Part shown: one piece after another, positions 34,244 through 47,588 of the stretch
Layout of the letters: every line of letters begins with the position of its first letter
Numbering within the stretch: the stretch's first letter is position 1
Source: Punica granatum
Lineage: Eukaryota; Streptophyta; Magnoliopsida; Myrtales; Lythraceae
Assembly: GCF_007655135.1 (NCBI RefSeq)
Contig: NC_045134.1
Coordinates: 4,794,982-4,858,981, forward strand
Reading direction: 5' to 3'
Length of the DNA: 64,000 bases
The notes under the pieces: model-generated
Told to the model about the DNA's origin: nothing
Database searches by the model: none
The model's input: the letters and a program-made list of their open reading frames with translations, nothing else
Made by a program: the position numbers and the translations under genes

Positions 34244-35260
34244 ATGGCCGCTGCTGGTAGGTCACGCCCCGGATCGGGCGGCAAGATACTCCGGCCCCGG
34301 CGCGTCGCCCGGGTCGCCACCCCCTACGACCGCCCTCCCAATCCCAACCCCCGCCCTGAAAACCCTAGCTGGATCTCCAAGCTCCTCCTTTCCCCCACCC
34401 GGGTCATCGCCTCCGGTGCCGGCAAGTTCCTTTCTTCCGTCTTCGGGTCCGAATCTTCCTCGTCCTCGTCATCCTCTTCCGGCTCCGACTCTGGTTCCGG
34501 TAAGTTGTGCGACCCTCAATTTTGAGCTTCTCGTCGAATCTTTAGTTCCATTTTTCAGGTTCCTTCTAGCGGCGGCAGGAATTTGGTTATTTGAGGAGCA
34601 ATGTAGGGTTTCTGAGAATACGCAAAGGAAATGGAGGATACATAGTTGAAAATGATGTTTTTCTTCCATTAATAGTGGAACTTGTAGTTTCTAAGTACAC
34701 TTTCCGCCATGTGTTTCGAAGATTGTTTAAACATGTCCGATTTGTGTTGTCACCGACTCTTGATTATTTATATTTGCGCATTTCATTTAAAGGTCGGGTA
34801 TTGGTTGATAACCTGTGGGTGGATCGTTTATGATGCTCTGGGAATACTTGATGTGGCCGTTTTTGTTGGCGCGATATCTGTTTGCAACCATGCACTTTAG
34901 TCTGTTACTCTGCCCATTTTGCGGAGGTAAAAGAAAATGATGGGAAAATGCCAGTTTTTAGTATTTGAACTTCAATTTTACCATTTTCTTTGCAGACAAT
35001 GAAATTGATGAAGATGACAATGGTATTGATAAATGTTCAGCAGGGGGCGATGAATTGGACAAGGTTGGTACCTTCTTATTTCTGATCTCATGTAAGGCGT
35101 TGATTTTTAACTTCTTGAATTAGATTCAGCCTCTGCTTGATATTAGTTTGGATTTCAGGGAGATTCCTAGTTTAATAGATAGTTCTTGTTTTCTTTAACT
35201 AATTCGAAAGCATCAAATGAGCCCTGATTACCAGAGGCATTGTTTCTCATACAATAAATT

Positions 35261-35300
<40 letters not shown>

Positions 35301-38300
35301 GAGTATTAAATGTAAAAGATTTTATCAGTTTCTCATTTGTATGAAGAGCTAATAAGGCGTTACATTTGCATTGAGGATTGCACAGTGATTCGGTTATAAT
35401 CAGGTTGCTCTAAGCATATGCTTGAAGTTTAGCTTTTGGGATTATTATGTGAATTAGACAAAATTATTACTTCATACTGCTTGATATCATGTGTTTAATT
35501 ATTGTTTATGGAAGTTAATTGTCTCATAAGTTGGTGATAGTTCATTGTTTTTCCTGTCACTTCAGCTTCTGTTATGCCTAAGTTGGTTTTAGCTGACTGT
35601 CATCTCAGAGTTGTCAATCTTTTTCTTAATTCTTAAACACCCAAGAGGCAAAAGTTCTATACGCTCCGCCCCTCCCCTCTCTTTCCCTCCATTTCACTCC
35701 TGTCCAAACAAAGCCTTATAGGCTAGTTTGCTGGGTTTGCAGTTGTTTTCATGTTCAGTTTGCTATATCTTTTCATCACCGTACTGTATGAGAGGAAATA
35801 GTTAGTAGTGCATTGGAATTTTTTCTACACTGGTCATCCTCATATTTGTTCATTAAATATTGTACAGTGGAGTGTTTTATAGATTGGTCATACTTATTTA
35901 ATAGATTAACTACCGCGCCACTTGCAAGTTTTATCTGTATCTAGTGCTGATTTTTTCTGTTGTAATCAGGAGAAAGGAAATTCAGAAACAGCTGGACCTA
36001 TAAGAAAAGAGTCCCAGCAAGCTGCAGTTAGAAATGAAAACAAGCTTTTAATTGAGCAGCTACTTTTGCGGGAGACTTTTTCTTGGTAATTGAAGATTCA
36101 ATGATCCTTAGGATTATATTAGTCTTCTCTATCGGATTGCTCTAATCATCACTTTACTTGACAGGGAAGAATGCGAGAGGTTAACCAGTATAATTAGATC
36201 TAGAGTTGGGGAAGCTCCCGGGCACTTAGATAGAGAGGTTGCTATACTAAGTGATATGTGCAACAGAGCAGCTAACAAAGGTATCATTTTTTTTTTTCAG
36301 AAAAATATTTGAGATCATCGTTTTATTATGTGCTTACTATTGATTGCTTATTGATCATTGCTTATTCTGTTTAATTTTTAGATGTGGACATACCTGATCT
36401 CTGCAATACAGCTTTATTGGAGGCAAAAAAATGGTTGAAGGAGAAGAAATCAGCATTTAGTCCAGAGATAGAGTTAGATCCTAGTATATCCCCTCATGTT
36501 AGTGCCCATTTTCTGTTTCTGCTAGCCATTTCGATTGTCTATGGACAATGATTCCTCTGGCTCTGCATCAATTCTTTATACTTTGGCTCAGGTAAATGAA
36601 GGTCAAACTGGTTCACCAGTGGATGTGGCCAAATCATACATGAAGGACCGTCCTCCATGGACTTCTCCATGTTTTAATAGTGAAGCAGAGAAATCTGTAT
36701 CGCCCATCGGCATACGGCTTTTTAAGGATGATGAACCATTGTCCATCGGTGGAAATTCCTTATCGTCTTCCAGGATTCAGGTGAGATAATGTTCTTTTTG
36801 CTTACTTTTCAGAAATTTCTTGTACACTTACCGGATAATGTACGAAACTTGGTCCTTGTAATCTTCAGCTTACATTTGCATCGTAATTTACTATGCAACT
36901 ATTGCTGATTGGATCGATTTTTTTGCTGCTTTTCGTGTGAACTTGGATATTAGATGAAAAGGGATGCACCTATCATTGGATCATGGAATATTACAGAGGA
37001 AATACGGAGAGTGCGCTCTCAAGCGACAGAGCAGATGTTAAGAACGCCATCAACAAAGATGGATTTGACTGGATCTAAGCCAAGCTCTTCTGCAACAAAA
37101 TTTGATTGGTCTCAATCTGTCTTGGAGTATAAATATAGTTTGAACTCCTCGGCGCCCATTAACTTAGAAACTGACATGGGAGATAAACAACGGACCTCTA
37201 CAAATTTAATTGATGCATCATCCGACTTGCTGACATTGGACACTACTAATGGGCCCCCCAGTATGATATTTCTTGAATTTTTTCCATTTCAGTTCTATTG
37301 CTTTTGTAGCCTTAAGAGTTCCTCATAGATACTGATTATAGTTCCCGTTGGTTCGTTTGCAGAGACAACAGAAAATAGGTCGGACAATGAGCTGATATCA
37401 CTTAATCCTCCAGTTTTGATATCGACTGACGATCAAGGTAATACTTCCAAGTCTCAGTGATAAGTTCCGGTTGTCTTGTTTCCTCTGCTTTTTGGGTGCT
37501 TGACAAGTGCTAAGTTTTGTTATCAACGTAGGATTTGCAATGTTATTTAATTTAGGTTTGATCATAAACCATCATTGTTGTAACTATGTGACAAATTGGT
37601 CAAATCTTTTGAGTATCTTATGAATGATTTAATAACCAATTAAAAATTGTTTTGTTGCGCTAACTCATGATATTTGTAATCTAGGTCTGGGAGATGGATC
37701 AGGAGATTCGAAAACCGTGGTGCCAAGGTGATTTGTTTTCTTGCGTTTAGTGGTGACTTGTGTCAATGTGCTTTCAATTTAGAGCTCATTATTCTCTAGT
37801 AAAATGAAATGATAAACCTTTTTCTTGTTCTTAATGCTTATTTTGTATTCAAGCGTATATGTTTTTAAGGGTCTCTTTTCATATTACAATGTCTCTGCCT
37901 TCCTTTCTTCTCCTTCTTCTTCTTCTTCTTTTTTTTTTTTTCCTTTTCTGTAAAACTTAAATTTCAGTTCCCTTATTTATTTACTTTACCTTTTTCCTTT
38001 ATTTATTTATTATTTTATATTTTATATTTTGGTGTACAGTGACAATTGTGGTGTCGATGGGACTGCTCATAAGGACACCAATGGCAGCAGCCAGCAGCAT
38101 GGTGACATTATACCTGGTAAGTTTTACGTGTAGGGTCCTTGTAAAGCAGCCTAGCCTTTAATAATTTTTGTGTCAGTCCTTCCTTCCGCATGACTTAACC
38201 AGTCAAACAATTGACGTTTCTGATGTGTGTTGTGTGTAAAGTGCAGTCACCTGTGCCTTACACTTCTTGATCGTGGATCTCTAATATTTACCAAAAGTAG

Positions 38301-39034
38301 TTATCTCTTGTATTCTTCATTTCTCTTTGAGTTGCATTTCCTCATGATCTTCGTCATGTTGGTTGATTTTGCTATCTAATTCAGTTAGTCACCCTATCTG
38401 TCAGGTTTACTATTGTTCTATTTAATGCATTTGATTTCACTTATATCTGTTGCTTTCTCCGAGTTTCATACCTAGGGACGGTATTACTTCAATTGTTTTC
38501 AGTAATATTACGTATTTTGGAATTGGGAGGGGACTTATTTGCTATCTTTGCCTTCTGGACCAATTCCAGATTCGAGGGTGAATGATGGGCCCTGCTCAAT
38601 GTCGAAAGAAGGGACTGGGATTGGAGATGCATCTGCTCCTAATGGTCTCCCACATTCCACATCTAGGTAAAATCACTCTTATCCCTCAATTTTAAACATG
38701 ATTTTCAAGTGAAGATTATTAAGATTTCCTCCCCTCTAGGTTGAATGCAGAAGAACGAGATATCAGGGCATATGACGAGGAGCAAAATCCTCCCACTTCA
38801 AGCCTTCCTACCTCCCATTTGGGGGAAACCCATGAGCCCCGGAATGAACCCTCAGTTGAGGCCCCAAACATGAATGAGAATGATGATATTGCCACTGGGT
38901 CGCAAAACAGTTCGAGTATGCAGTACGAGGAGATGTCGCAGGAAAGCCAGCAAAGTAGGAAGCCAGCTGCTTCGCCGAAACGGGGAAGGAAAGTGACGAG
39001 GTTCGGAAGGAAGGTCAGAGGTCGGGGCAAATGA
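34244..39034 (+). CDS. KAKU4: KAKU4-like nuclear-envelope (lamina-associated) protein, 12 exons
   Basis: Exons: 34244-34499, 34996-35063, 35970-36085, 36165-36280, 36382-36497, 36592-36780, 36954-37260, 37363-37437, 37685-37727, 38040-38116, 38570-38666, 38740-39034, joining to 584 residues. There is no catalytic domain. Visible features are a basic N-terminus, a conserved [13 protein letters not shown] segment (residues 43-55), a Ser run near 70-80, a helical [20 protein letters not shown] region, the [10 protein letters not shown] motif and a basic Arg/Gly/Lys C-terminus ([16 protein letters not shown]). These match plant KAKU4, which Arabidopsis work places at the inner nuclear envelope with CRWN proteins to shape the nucleus. 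The 94-nt intron at 36498-36591 was chosen because it alone restores frame there. Homology is by recall of the family; the central region is poorly conserved. Confidence 0.85.
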
Positions 39035-40160
39035 ATATGTTCAGTTTCCACAGCTCAGTTGTGTACTCGTTAGAGCTTTCTAAGTTAAAAGTGCAGGTGC
39101 AGGCTTAGACATGGGGTGTTAGCTAAGCATTAGATAGTGAAATGAATGTCATAATTTCCAGGTAACTTATCATCGCAGTTTGTTTTGTTGATGTTCCTTT
39201 TCCCTCTTGGGGGTCGTCTGAGTTTACTAGACTGCTGCCACGAGATTATTTGCTGTCGAGAGCTTAATCCGAAGAAAAGGTAGGGCTGATTTGTACAAGT
39301 AGAAGTTGGAACACTGTTTTGTTAGTCATGGACAAGATAGCCTATGGTTAACGTGTGAATTGTGAAATGTGGCAAAGCTCCTGATCCACTCTACGAACTT
39401 CACTTCGTTATGAACAGGCAGCCATTGTCTGGGTCCATAGTTTTCCTCATGATGGATCAGGTGGTCGGGATCACATTCCGATGTCCCGACATGTGGTCCT
39501 AGCAAGCCTGCTTATCGGTTGTCATAGGGCCAACCTGTTCTTAAGGCCTTGTCAAGTAATATAGTTTCATCACATTACCGAGACTTGCTACGTACTATGA
39601 AACTTTTCAAAGACAAGGCTAGCTTGAGGGAGCTAAGTACAACTCAAATAGTGGTCCTGGCTGGCACAAGATCATGAACCATGCTTCCGAGGGCCTGACA
39701 AAACCACAATGCAGAACCTTGGCCCGGAACTTGCAATGGGCGGCCAGGCTTGGGCAGGCACTTCAGCCTGAGAGGGCTTCGCCCGATGTCCTTTAATAAC
39801 TCATGCTTGCTGCATAAAAGTAGGGATACCATATATACAGAAGTAAAATGTTTCTTCTGACAGAACGCGTTTCAGCAAAGGTCAAACGGCCAGGAAACAT
39901 GAAGCAGGCCTGAAACTACAAAACATAGGCTTCAATTGCCACAAAGAAAGGCCGGCTTTCAATGTCCCCCGAGTTTTGCAGAAACGAGATCTTTCACAAT
40001 GGCTCACATGATATAGAAGATCAAAATGAGGCAACGGTACTCCGTTCAGCAAATAATAAGCTCTGAACCAGAGGAATACATGACATTACAAGCCCATGAT
40101 GTTTCAACGTCAACTATCGGCAACTACTTTGTACAGTCGGGCCTGAACCAAGGAAAGATT
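39035..40160. other. Convergent intergenic stretch between KAKU4 and CENP-O
   Basis: The first ~150 bp are probable KAKU4 3' UTR. The rest shows no frame with recognisable content. A GC-richer patch (about 39,640-39,790) may be an old repeat. The CENP-O 3' UTR should lie just below 40,170. Confidence 0.5.
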
Positions 40161-40169
40161 TACCAACTA

Positions 40170-43100
40170 CTACGCACCCTTCTGTTGCAATATCTGTTCC
40201 AGAACTTGTGGCAGATTCAATACTAGTTCTGCATATGCTGAGACCAAGAAGGCATACACTCAGAATAAAGTTATGATGAGATTCCACATAAAAGTAACCA
40301 GAAGGGACAATTCCACAATAGATTGACAATGATGAGATCCCAAGACAAGCAAATACCTGAATTGAACTTACGTAATATTTTTAGATATTCAAGGAAAAAT
40401 TCTCTGGTTTCTCCAATGAGCAAAAGCTCTATTTGTTATTCAAAGGAATTCACAGTTTTTCCTTTTCTTGTACATGAAATGATCTAACTTCCTTTTTCCT
40501 TCAAATTTTGAAAGAAAAAAAAAAGAGGACAGACTTTCAATAGAACCCACTGAATTGCATTTTGACACTTCCACGTAGAGGAAACAATGTTCAGCATTAG
40601 ATAGGAAATAAGTACCTTCAGGCAAGCTCATCATCCGGAAGGCCTCCTCAGCATAAGAAAGACGAATTGGGGATGGTTGACTTCCAAAGACACCATTTCC
40701 TTTCCGGTTATAAATGGAACCCGGGCTAGGACAGTTTCTCCTTGAGTGATGAACTGGCCACGCTAAGACTCTGGCTCGTGTTGGGAGTACGCAGAGAAGG
40801 TCTGTATACCTCAGAGTGACAGTTATCTTGCTGCAATAGAAATCCTATCTGTTAGCAGAGAATAACTGTACTAGCTTCCAAAAGCCCTTATAATAACTGC
40901 GTTATTTAAAATGATTTATTAAAGAATTTTCTCCCCAACATTTCTCCCTACATTAATGCAAAATAACTTCAAAAATGTCCAAACTTTAATAGGTAGAGAC
41001 TAGAATACTAGGAATTCTCGCTCAGCAAGTCAAGCTGAGAACTTGAACTCCCCAAACCCACCAACAGACATAAAGTCAGTGTCCTCAATTATCAACCAGA
41101 AAAAACACCTTTAATGTTTGAGAAAAAAATGAGCAACCATTATAAACTGAAAGTTCAAAATACAGAATTATTAGATAGCATCAAGTATACAGTTACCACA
41201 CTCTAAAATATCGATGAACTTAGTAAGAAAGGTCAGGAGAACTAACCAGTCGGAGTCATCCAATACGAATTCAATCATGTGGAATGGAAGACTGTTATAA
41301 AGGTCCAAAATTTGGTTTCCATACAACTCCTTAATAAGACGAACCTGCAAAACGGTGACAAGTATGTGTGCAAACATGAAAAAGACCCTTCAAACTAGCT
41401 AGCCACTAATAAGTACTACATAGGCTAACCACAACTAGGGGGGGCAATGCTACTGTACAGCTTACTTGGGTTGAGGGTTATGGTGGTTATGGAGGGTCTT
41501 ACATTGTTTGACATTTTGTAGTTGCATGTAATTCTACATACCTGTTCTCGTCTATCCACATAAGCCTGCAGAAGTTCTCCGACATGATCTATGAATTTCT
41601 GAGAACAAATTACACTAATGAGAAAGATTCAACACAAATCTGCTTCAGTGATAAGAATTAAGACCTGCTAACCATTGCATTGGAAGAAAGAAGATCATTT
41701 TCTACTTCTCGTATTGGCAGAAAGAAAGGAACTGTATGTTCCTGTACAGTCATCTTTTCAAGAAATGATTTGCTTTCGAGAACAACATGGTATATTTCAC
41801 ATGGCTCTCCTGCAGAAGCATAGAAATAATGAGTTTATATTTTTAGCCGAGAAGAGAAATAATTTAAATTGGTAGCATAGTAATAAACATAATTTCACAT
41901 TCTTCACCCAGAACAGGAATGTATGACACATATGATCTAGACTGTTTCCTCCTTTTAGGTGGGGTCTTGTTTTTCTTTTTCCCTCTTTGGGCAGTGAAGT
42001 GTGCATGAAGCGAGGACGAGGACCCTCCACATCAGTAAATAAAATTAGGTTTGAGATTAACCTGCAAAAAATGTCTCATACTGGATGCCAATTCTGGCCC
42101 CTTCTAGACCACAAATTACCTGCTCAAAGAATGATATAATAATAACAAAGATGTAAGACTTCAGTGGCAGATTCAAGCACACAGCATGTCTGAGTAAGAA
42201 GTAAACTTCACTTTACATGCATTCGACTTGAATAGCTATATTTATTCATGCCCATATTAGAGGCTGCACAATATTAGTTCGCTAGCGGCAACTCAAGATA
42301 GCTATTTGACATAGTACCAATATATGTATAATGTATCCAGTGAGAACCAAAGATATGATACCCATATAGTGAAAGCAATGTCATCTGATCCCTAATGCAA
42401 GTACTTGATATCAGAATGTTGCATGATCTTAGCTGGAGAAGAATAATTTATCAAACTAGGGAATCTTGTAAAATTTTCACATATAATCCACTTTCAGACC
42501 TATGGGTTAACAAAAGCAGTTAAGATGTTTACCCAAAAAAAAAAAGAAATAGCATTCAAGTCTTTTGCATGCAGTAGCATAGTATATCAATTAAAACATA
42601 CCTTGTTTCCAGCTTTATATGTAATCTTTTCCAGAAAGTCAGCACCTGAAGAGAAGTCCCCCGGCATAACCTTCCTATCTGCCTCCATATGAACCTTTTG
42701 TAAAGACCATATTAAGTTACAGTCTAAATAACATTTTCTAGCAGCACTGACTACCACAGATAGAACTTTGACATCTATAACAATAATTATTTGGAGAATG
42801 CAAGAAATAATGAGCAATACCCGCTCTCTTATAGTTGCTAGAAGGCCATCGTTCCACTGCTCACCATCCAGAAAAATCTCTACAACAATAAATGAAAAGC
42901 AAAGATTATCATAGTGGCGGCTCATCTCTATAACCAGATTAATTCAAATATCGAAAGAGATCATCGAATTCATAGATGGGTGGAAAATGGCAACTAATTC
43001 CAACATAGAGCAATCCAAATTGATAAAATCAAAAGGAAGAGGACAGAAACAATCTTAATACTATAAGAGTGGATTGTATAATCGTTGAGAGTTACCTTGA

Positions 43101-44736
43101 GATTGAGAAGTACGTACAGCATCAAATTCCTTTTGTAGATGCTCAAAAACCATTTTATCAGAATCCCTATACCAACATAATTTGTTTTATGATTCAATGT
43201 GCAAAAAATATTACAGATTCAACAGAAGGCATCACTTTGCAGAAATTAATAACAATTATTATAAAAGATAAGAACAAGTCATGAAACAGTATCAGATTAT
43301 ACAGTGCTAGCCCGTTGGTTGGATTGTCATCAAATTAATTAGTAAAACCATGGTATATGATTAACAACTAAAAACTGTGATAAACAGATGAACATAAAGA
43401 GCAAGTAATGAAAAAAGGTTACCTAGAAAGACGCTCTGATAATTCTGCATGCCTTTTAAGAACATCTGAAACTGCCGGTCAGAAAAAAAAGTTTATTTCC
43501 TGAAAGAGGGAAGATAGATAATGCCATAATGACACTATGTATTATGTAGAGAGAGAGAGAAAGAGAGATTACATCTGGCTCGGGTTGTCTCCAATCTAAT
43601 ATCATCCTCTTGATAAAAATTCTGTTCAGCAGCTACAATTGGTTAAAGTAATCAAAATAATTGAAATATTAATACCATAAAGCTACCACCAGTTTAACTG
43701 CATGGAGTAAGAATTTCATAATCACTGACAATTTAAGACAACGGACAGAAATGTCACATATAAAATTGCCGGATTTAACAAGTAAATAGAACATTTGAAC
43801 TTAACCTCATGGACCCGTATATTCTCATGCCCTTCTTCCCTCCCGTGAATCTAAGACCCAACTTTTCTTTAGTTCTGGATTTCAGATGTGTCCCCTATAA
43901 ATATCGCTCTCCTGACACTTATAGTTCTCTCTTCAACTAAACTTAAAAAAAGAATCAGCAAACCAGGTTGAAAAAATTGAGTTCACATAATGGTTTTTTT
44001 TTTTTCACTCACACCAAAACTTCTCATCCGTTTCCTTCCACCATAATACACCTAGACATTTTGCTCAGAATCCCTAGTGCATAGCCCATCCTTCCCATAA
44101 TCTCCACTTTACACTGTAGATAGGCGAAAATTGGAAAACGCCCTCGAGAAAATAGATTTGACAGATCGTCCATATGCCCCAAGTATGCTCCTAAATATCA
44201 CTTCTGTGTTCAGCTTGCACGGTTCTAATTCTAACAATATGTTCCTCACCCAGAATGTTCTCCGTAATCCAAAGCCTCGCCAAGTACCACATATTGTTCA
44301 TTACAAACACAAGAAACTTCATTTTCACATCAATTTGCATGAATTCATGACGTAAAACCGTTACAGCTCAATTACCAGTTCCGCCATTGCCAGACGCAGC
44401 CGTGCTCCGCTCGAGCTGCAGAAAATTAACACGAAAGTTAAACCATTTGAGCTACAAACGAGGACCTAAGCTCCCGTAATGGACATACAGCATCACTAGA
44501 CACATATGTTACAGAGCCACATGACCAATCAACTCATGTAAAGCTCAAATCAAACTCAATTAGCTCGTACAAAAATCAATGAAGCCACGCTACAATCTCC
44601 ACATGAGGAAACTGGTGATGATCGATCCACTGACCGGTAACCTTCCGCAATCCGCAGATTCTACAACTGCTCAGCTCACCGCCCGCAAAAAGCTCAGAGA
44701 AAGAGAGAGAGAGACAGACAGAGAGATTTGGCTCAT
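40170..44736 (-). CDS. CENP-O: Kinetochore protein CENP-O (Mcm21-like), 13 exons
   Basis: Minus-strand exons: 44736-44680, 44415-44376, 43632-43573, 43465-43423, 43166-43096, 42879-42821, 42694-42602, 42119-42062, 41809-41673, 41598-41542, 41344-41247, 40830-40616, 40228-40170; 348 residues. All junctions are GT-AG and in frame. The N-terminal half is charged and helical (DDIRLETTRA, then LKRHAELSERL and MVFEHLQKEF). The C-terminal half carries CENP-O-type motifs: GLEGARIGIQYETFF, YHVVLESKSFLEKM, QEHTVPFFLPI, LLQAYVDRREQ and VLPTRARVLAWP. Family knowledge: CENP-O is part of the constitutive centromere-associated network. The start is the weakest part: exon 1 encodes a low-complexity Ser/Leu run and was chosen because GTGAGC at its end joins in frame. 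Translation might begin elsewhere. Confidence 0.83.
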
Positions 44737-44809
44737 GAATGAAGAGGGAAGGCGCAGGGGAAGGAAGAAATCGGCATGGAGGAGGATGAGCTTGTCGGTT
44801 TGGACCGAA

Positions 44810-44872
44810 ATGATGGGCCTGAAGCCCATTATCGAAATATTTTGGGCCTGAATAAAATGGAGGCCCATCAAG
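44810..44872 (-). promoter_or_regulatory. Site II motif cluster upstream of CENP-O
   Basis: Four site II hexamers lie in about 60 bp: TGGGCC (44815), AGCCCA (44823), TGGGCC (44844) and GGCCCA (44863). They lie 75-135 bp before the proposed CENP-O ATG. Such elements drive many proliferation-linked plant genes. Confidence 0.5.
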
Positions 44873-44929
44873 CGGGCTAAAGTCACTAGGTTGCATGTGA
44901 CACATATTTGAACAGTGTCTGGCCTTGTC

Positions 44930-45130
44930 GTGCATCATAGCTAAATTATTCGGGTGACAAAAGTATGGATTTAAATCCCACATGGGTTATAGTTCCATGT
45001 CGTTTGACAAGCACGAGGTCCTAGGTTCGAATCCCCGCTATATATTTGTGTCAAAATATTTGATAGAAGTTTGCTCTTCGCTTAGACTTGAGGAACACTA
45101 TTTTCTATTAAGTATACTAGGTCTTTGGTA
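44930..45130 (+). mobile_element. Candidate tRNA-related SINE
   Basis: A strong Pol III B-box core, GGTTCGAATCC, lies at 45022-45032, preceded by AAGCACGAGGTCCTA. It does not fold into a tRNA in my reading, because no matching acceptor stem is visible. An A-box is only weakly suggested near 44,985-45,000. The ends are arbitrary. Confidence 0.35.
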
Positions 45131-46490
45131 GTAGTGCAATGACGAGGCTAATACTTGCGCTAATTGTTCGGTTCGTCTGATCTGTTCATGATTGAATACG
45201 AGAGGTCGAACATTGCTTAACGGGGTGACAAGGTTGTCATCATTGTTGTTACTCATTTTATCTATAAAAAAATCCCAAATTATTGGGAATCAACCGATAA
45301 AACGAACTAATAAAAATCGCTACAATTAATAGAAAGTACCACGCTTTACCGGTAAAATTTACCTCCATTCGTCAGTATGGTGCAATCTAATTGGTATTTC
45401 ATCATATAATAATGTGAGGTAGGATTGATTAAGAATGGTTCGAAATGAAGATACTTTTGTTGAATTGGGACTTATTTTATACTAATTTTTTTAAATTGAC
45501 GTATGATAATTATGTCAGCAAAACTTTATTTTCCTCCTAAGTTGGAGCATTTAGATTGATCATACTACTCTGGGATCTTGTTAATATGGTGTACACTATT
45601 TGATATCTGAAAATTTAATGAGTCTTGATTTATTTATATTTAAACCCGACTGGTCAACTAAAAGATAAAATTATCTTTAACTGTGAATTTTCTTTATTTA
45701 TAACATTAGAATCTAAAACATTACTTTAGATAAGAGTGTTGAGGACAGATCTTTTTTCCCAAAGACATAACTAACTAGAGGTGGCAATAAGGTAGGTCCA
45801 GTCCAATTGGTCTAAGGCCAAATACTTTTCAAGAATTAGATGGTTATGAGAGTAATTTTGAGCAGATACTAAGACAAGCCTTAGGCTCGGCCTTGGCCTC
45901 GGCTCATTAAGCCGAGTATCATTAGCGCAAATTATCGAAGTGAGCATAAGAGAATTCCGCGAACGATTATTTCTCCAAATTTTACGTGTAATACGCGATC
46001 CATAGAACAACATAATATTCTCAGTGCAAGTAGAAAGGGAGAGTATCTATAAAATCTGAATTTATCCATTCCAAATTGAAAGAAAAAAAAAACTTAATTT
46101 ACTTATTGAGGAGAGTATACATTCAATAAACTTTTATTTTATCAACTAATAACTTTTTATTCTTCGGTGGGCATGAAATCACGACATTGCAACTGAATTA
46201 ACTGAAAAACCATCAGCAAGAAGAGGATTGGATGCGACCTTTCACGGACCTAAGCATTATTATGTCCAAAAAAAATCCAAAATCATTTTAAATAGATGAA
46301 TTGAAGATCGAAAAACGAAAATAAAGCAAACTGACCCTCGAGTACAGATTAGTCTCAGCTTATCGGCTGAGGATAATTCGTGGTTTCACTGAAAATTATT
46401 GCTTTATTTGTTCGAAAATTTTGAGGGAAAAAAAAAGATGAAAAGGGAGAAAAATTAAGAATAATTGTTATGATATAATAATATTAAAAA
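45130..46490. other. AT-rich divergent spacer between CENP-O and ADA1
   Basis: No coding sequence, tRNA or clear repeat was recognised. The region separates the divergent CENP-O and ADA1 promoters. The small frames in it have no homology I can see. Confidence 0.5.
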
Positions 46491-46759
46491 TTAAATTATT
46501 TTAACGTATTACTATTACACACAAGGCGAGACCGAAAGAGCGACCGAGAACGAAGAGTGCGAAGAGGAGAGAGAAAAGCGGGGAGAGAGAGAAGAACAGG
46601 CGAGCGAAGGATTAGCAGCGATCGAAGGATGCAATCTACTTCAGCATAGCAACCCATCTCGAATCCCTGCTCCTCCCTACTCTTACACCCAATGCACTGA
46701 ATTTGCGCAAACCCACGCCGACCAGATTGATTATCATTCCCCCATTGAAGCTGTGTTGA

Positions 46760-46850
46760 AGAAGAACAAGAGGACCGAGGAGGAGGAGGAGGAGGAGGAG
46801 GGAGGGGAGGAAGGATTCGAAGAAGAAGGAGGAGGAGTAGATTCCACTCT
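46760..46850 (+). repeat. GAG/GAA-rich purine tract in the ADA1 leader
   Basis: Repeated GAG and GAA triplets run from about 46773 to 46838, inside what is probably the first non-coding exon of ADA1. They translate to poly-Glu in one frame, but no ATG opens that frame nearby, so I treat it as leader sequence. Confidence 0.65.
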
Positions 46851-47588
46851 ACTTCCGGCGAACTTCTGCGCCAATTCTTGCGACCCCCCAATTCAGGTTC
46901 GAAACTCAATCAATCCCCGAACTTTGTTCTCGTCGTGCTCAAGCTCCAGTCTTTGGTAATCGCGGGTGTCTCTGTTGTTCGCGTTTGGGTTGAGCTTTTC
47001 TCCCCCTCTTACTATGTGGGCATGATCCCGACTTCGGGTTTAGCTCTGTGATCCTTGTTCTTGGACTTCAAAGGTTCGTCCTTTGAAGTGAATAGCACCT
47101 GAATTTTGCATATGAATGAGGCTGCTTGTTCGGTGCAGTGATGTTGATTTTTTTTTTCGTTTTTCCCAATGCTCGTGCAGTTGAGGAAGGTGCCCCGGTT
47201 TGGCAATTCAAAAAAGTTAGGGTTTTGGATAGAATTGGGACTTCAATTTAGGGTTTTTCAGCTTGCTTCGTGGTCAATTTGGATTCTAGGGTTTCCGGTT
47301 TGGTGTTGAAGATGAGATTCAGATTTGGGTGGGGTGGTCTCTGCAGGAGGGGTTTTCTCTTTACAAGCAGAGAAAATTGAATTTGGCTCTTGACATGGAT
47401 GAGTTGAAGATTTCTGAGGGTGTTTCACAGTATGCGACGTTTAGCAATTTGGATTTGAATGGTGTACTGGAGGTTCAGTTTTGGTCAGTTTGGATGTGAG
47501 AATAACAGTGGCTAGAAGCTGAAGTTGGAGCTCTGGGGTTGGGTGATTTGGAGTTCTGTGCTTGGTGCATGAATCTGCTTCTCAAGAG

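Noticed and set aside
36535..36789. Reading the KAKU4 segment before 36,592 as coding
   Set aside because: It leaves the upstream exon out of frame and hits a stop; the GTTAGT...GGCTCAG 94-nt intron restores frame and the conserved [10 protein letters not shown] context.
45005..45045. Possible tRNA gene around GGTTCGAATCC
   Set aside because: The T-loop core is perfect but no acceptor, D or anticodon stems could be paired; a SINE is more likely.
46496..46909. 137-codon minus-strand frame with poly-Pro
   Set aside because: It arises from the GAG-rich leader of ADA1 read backwards and has no start context or domain.
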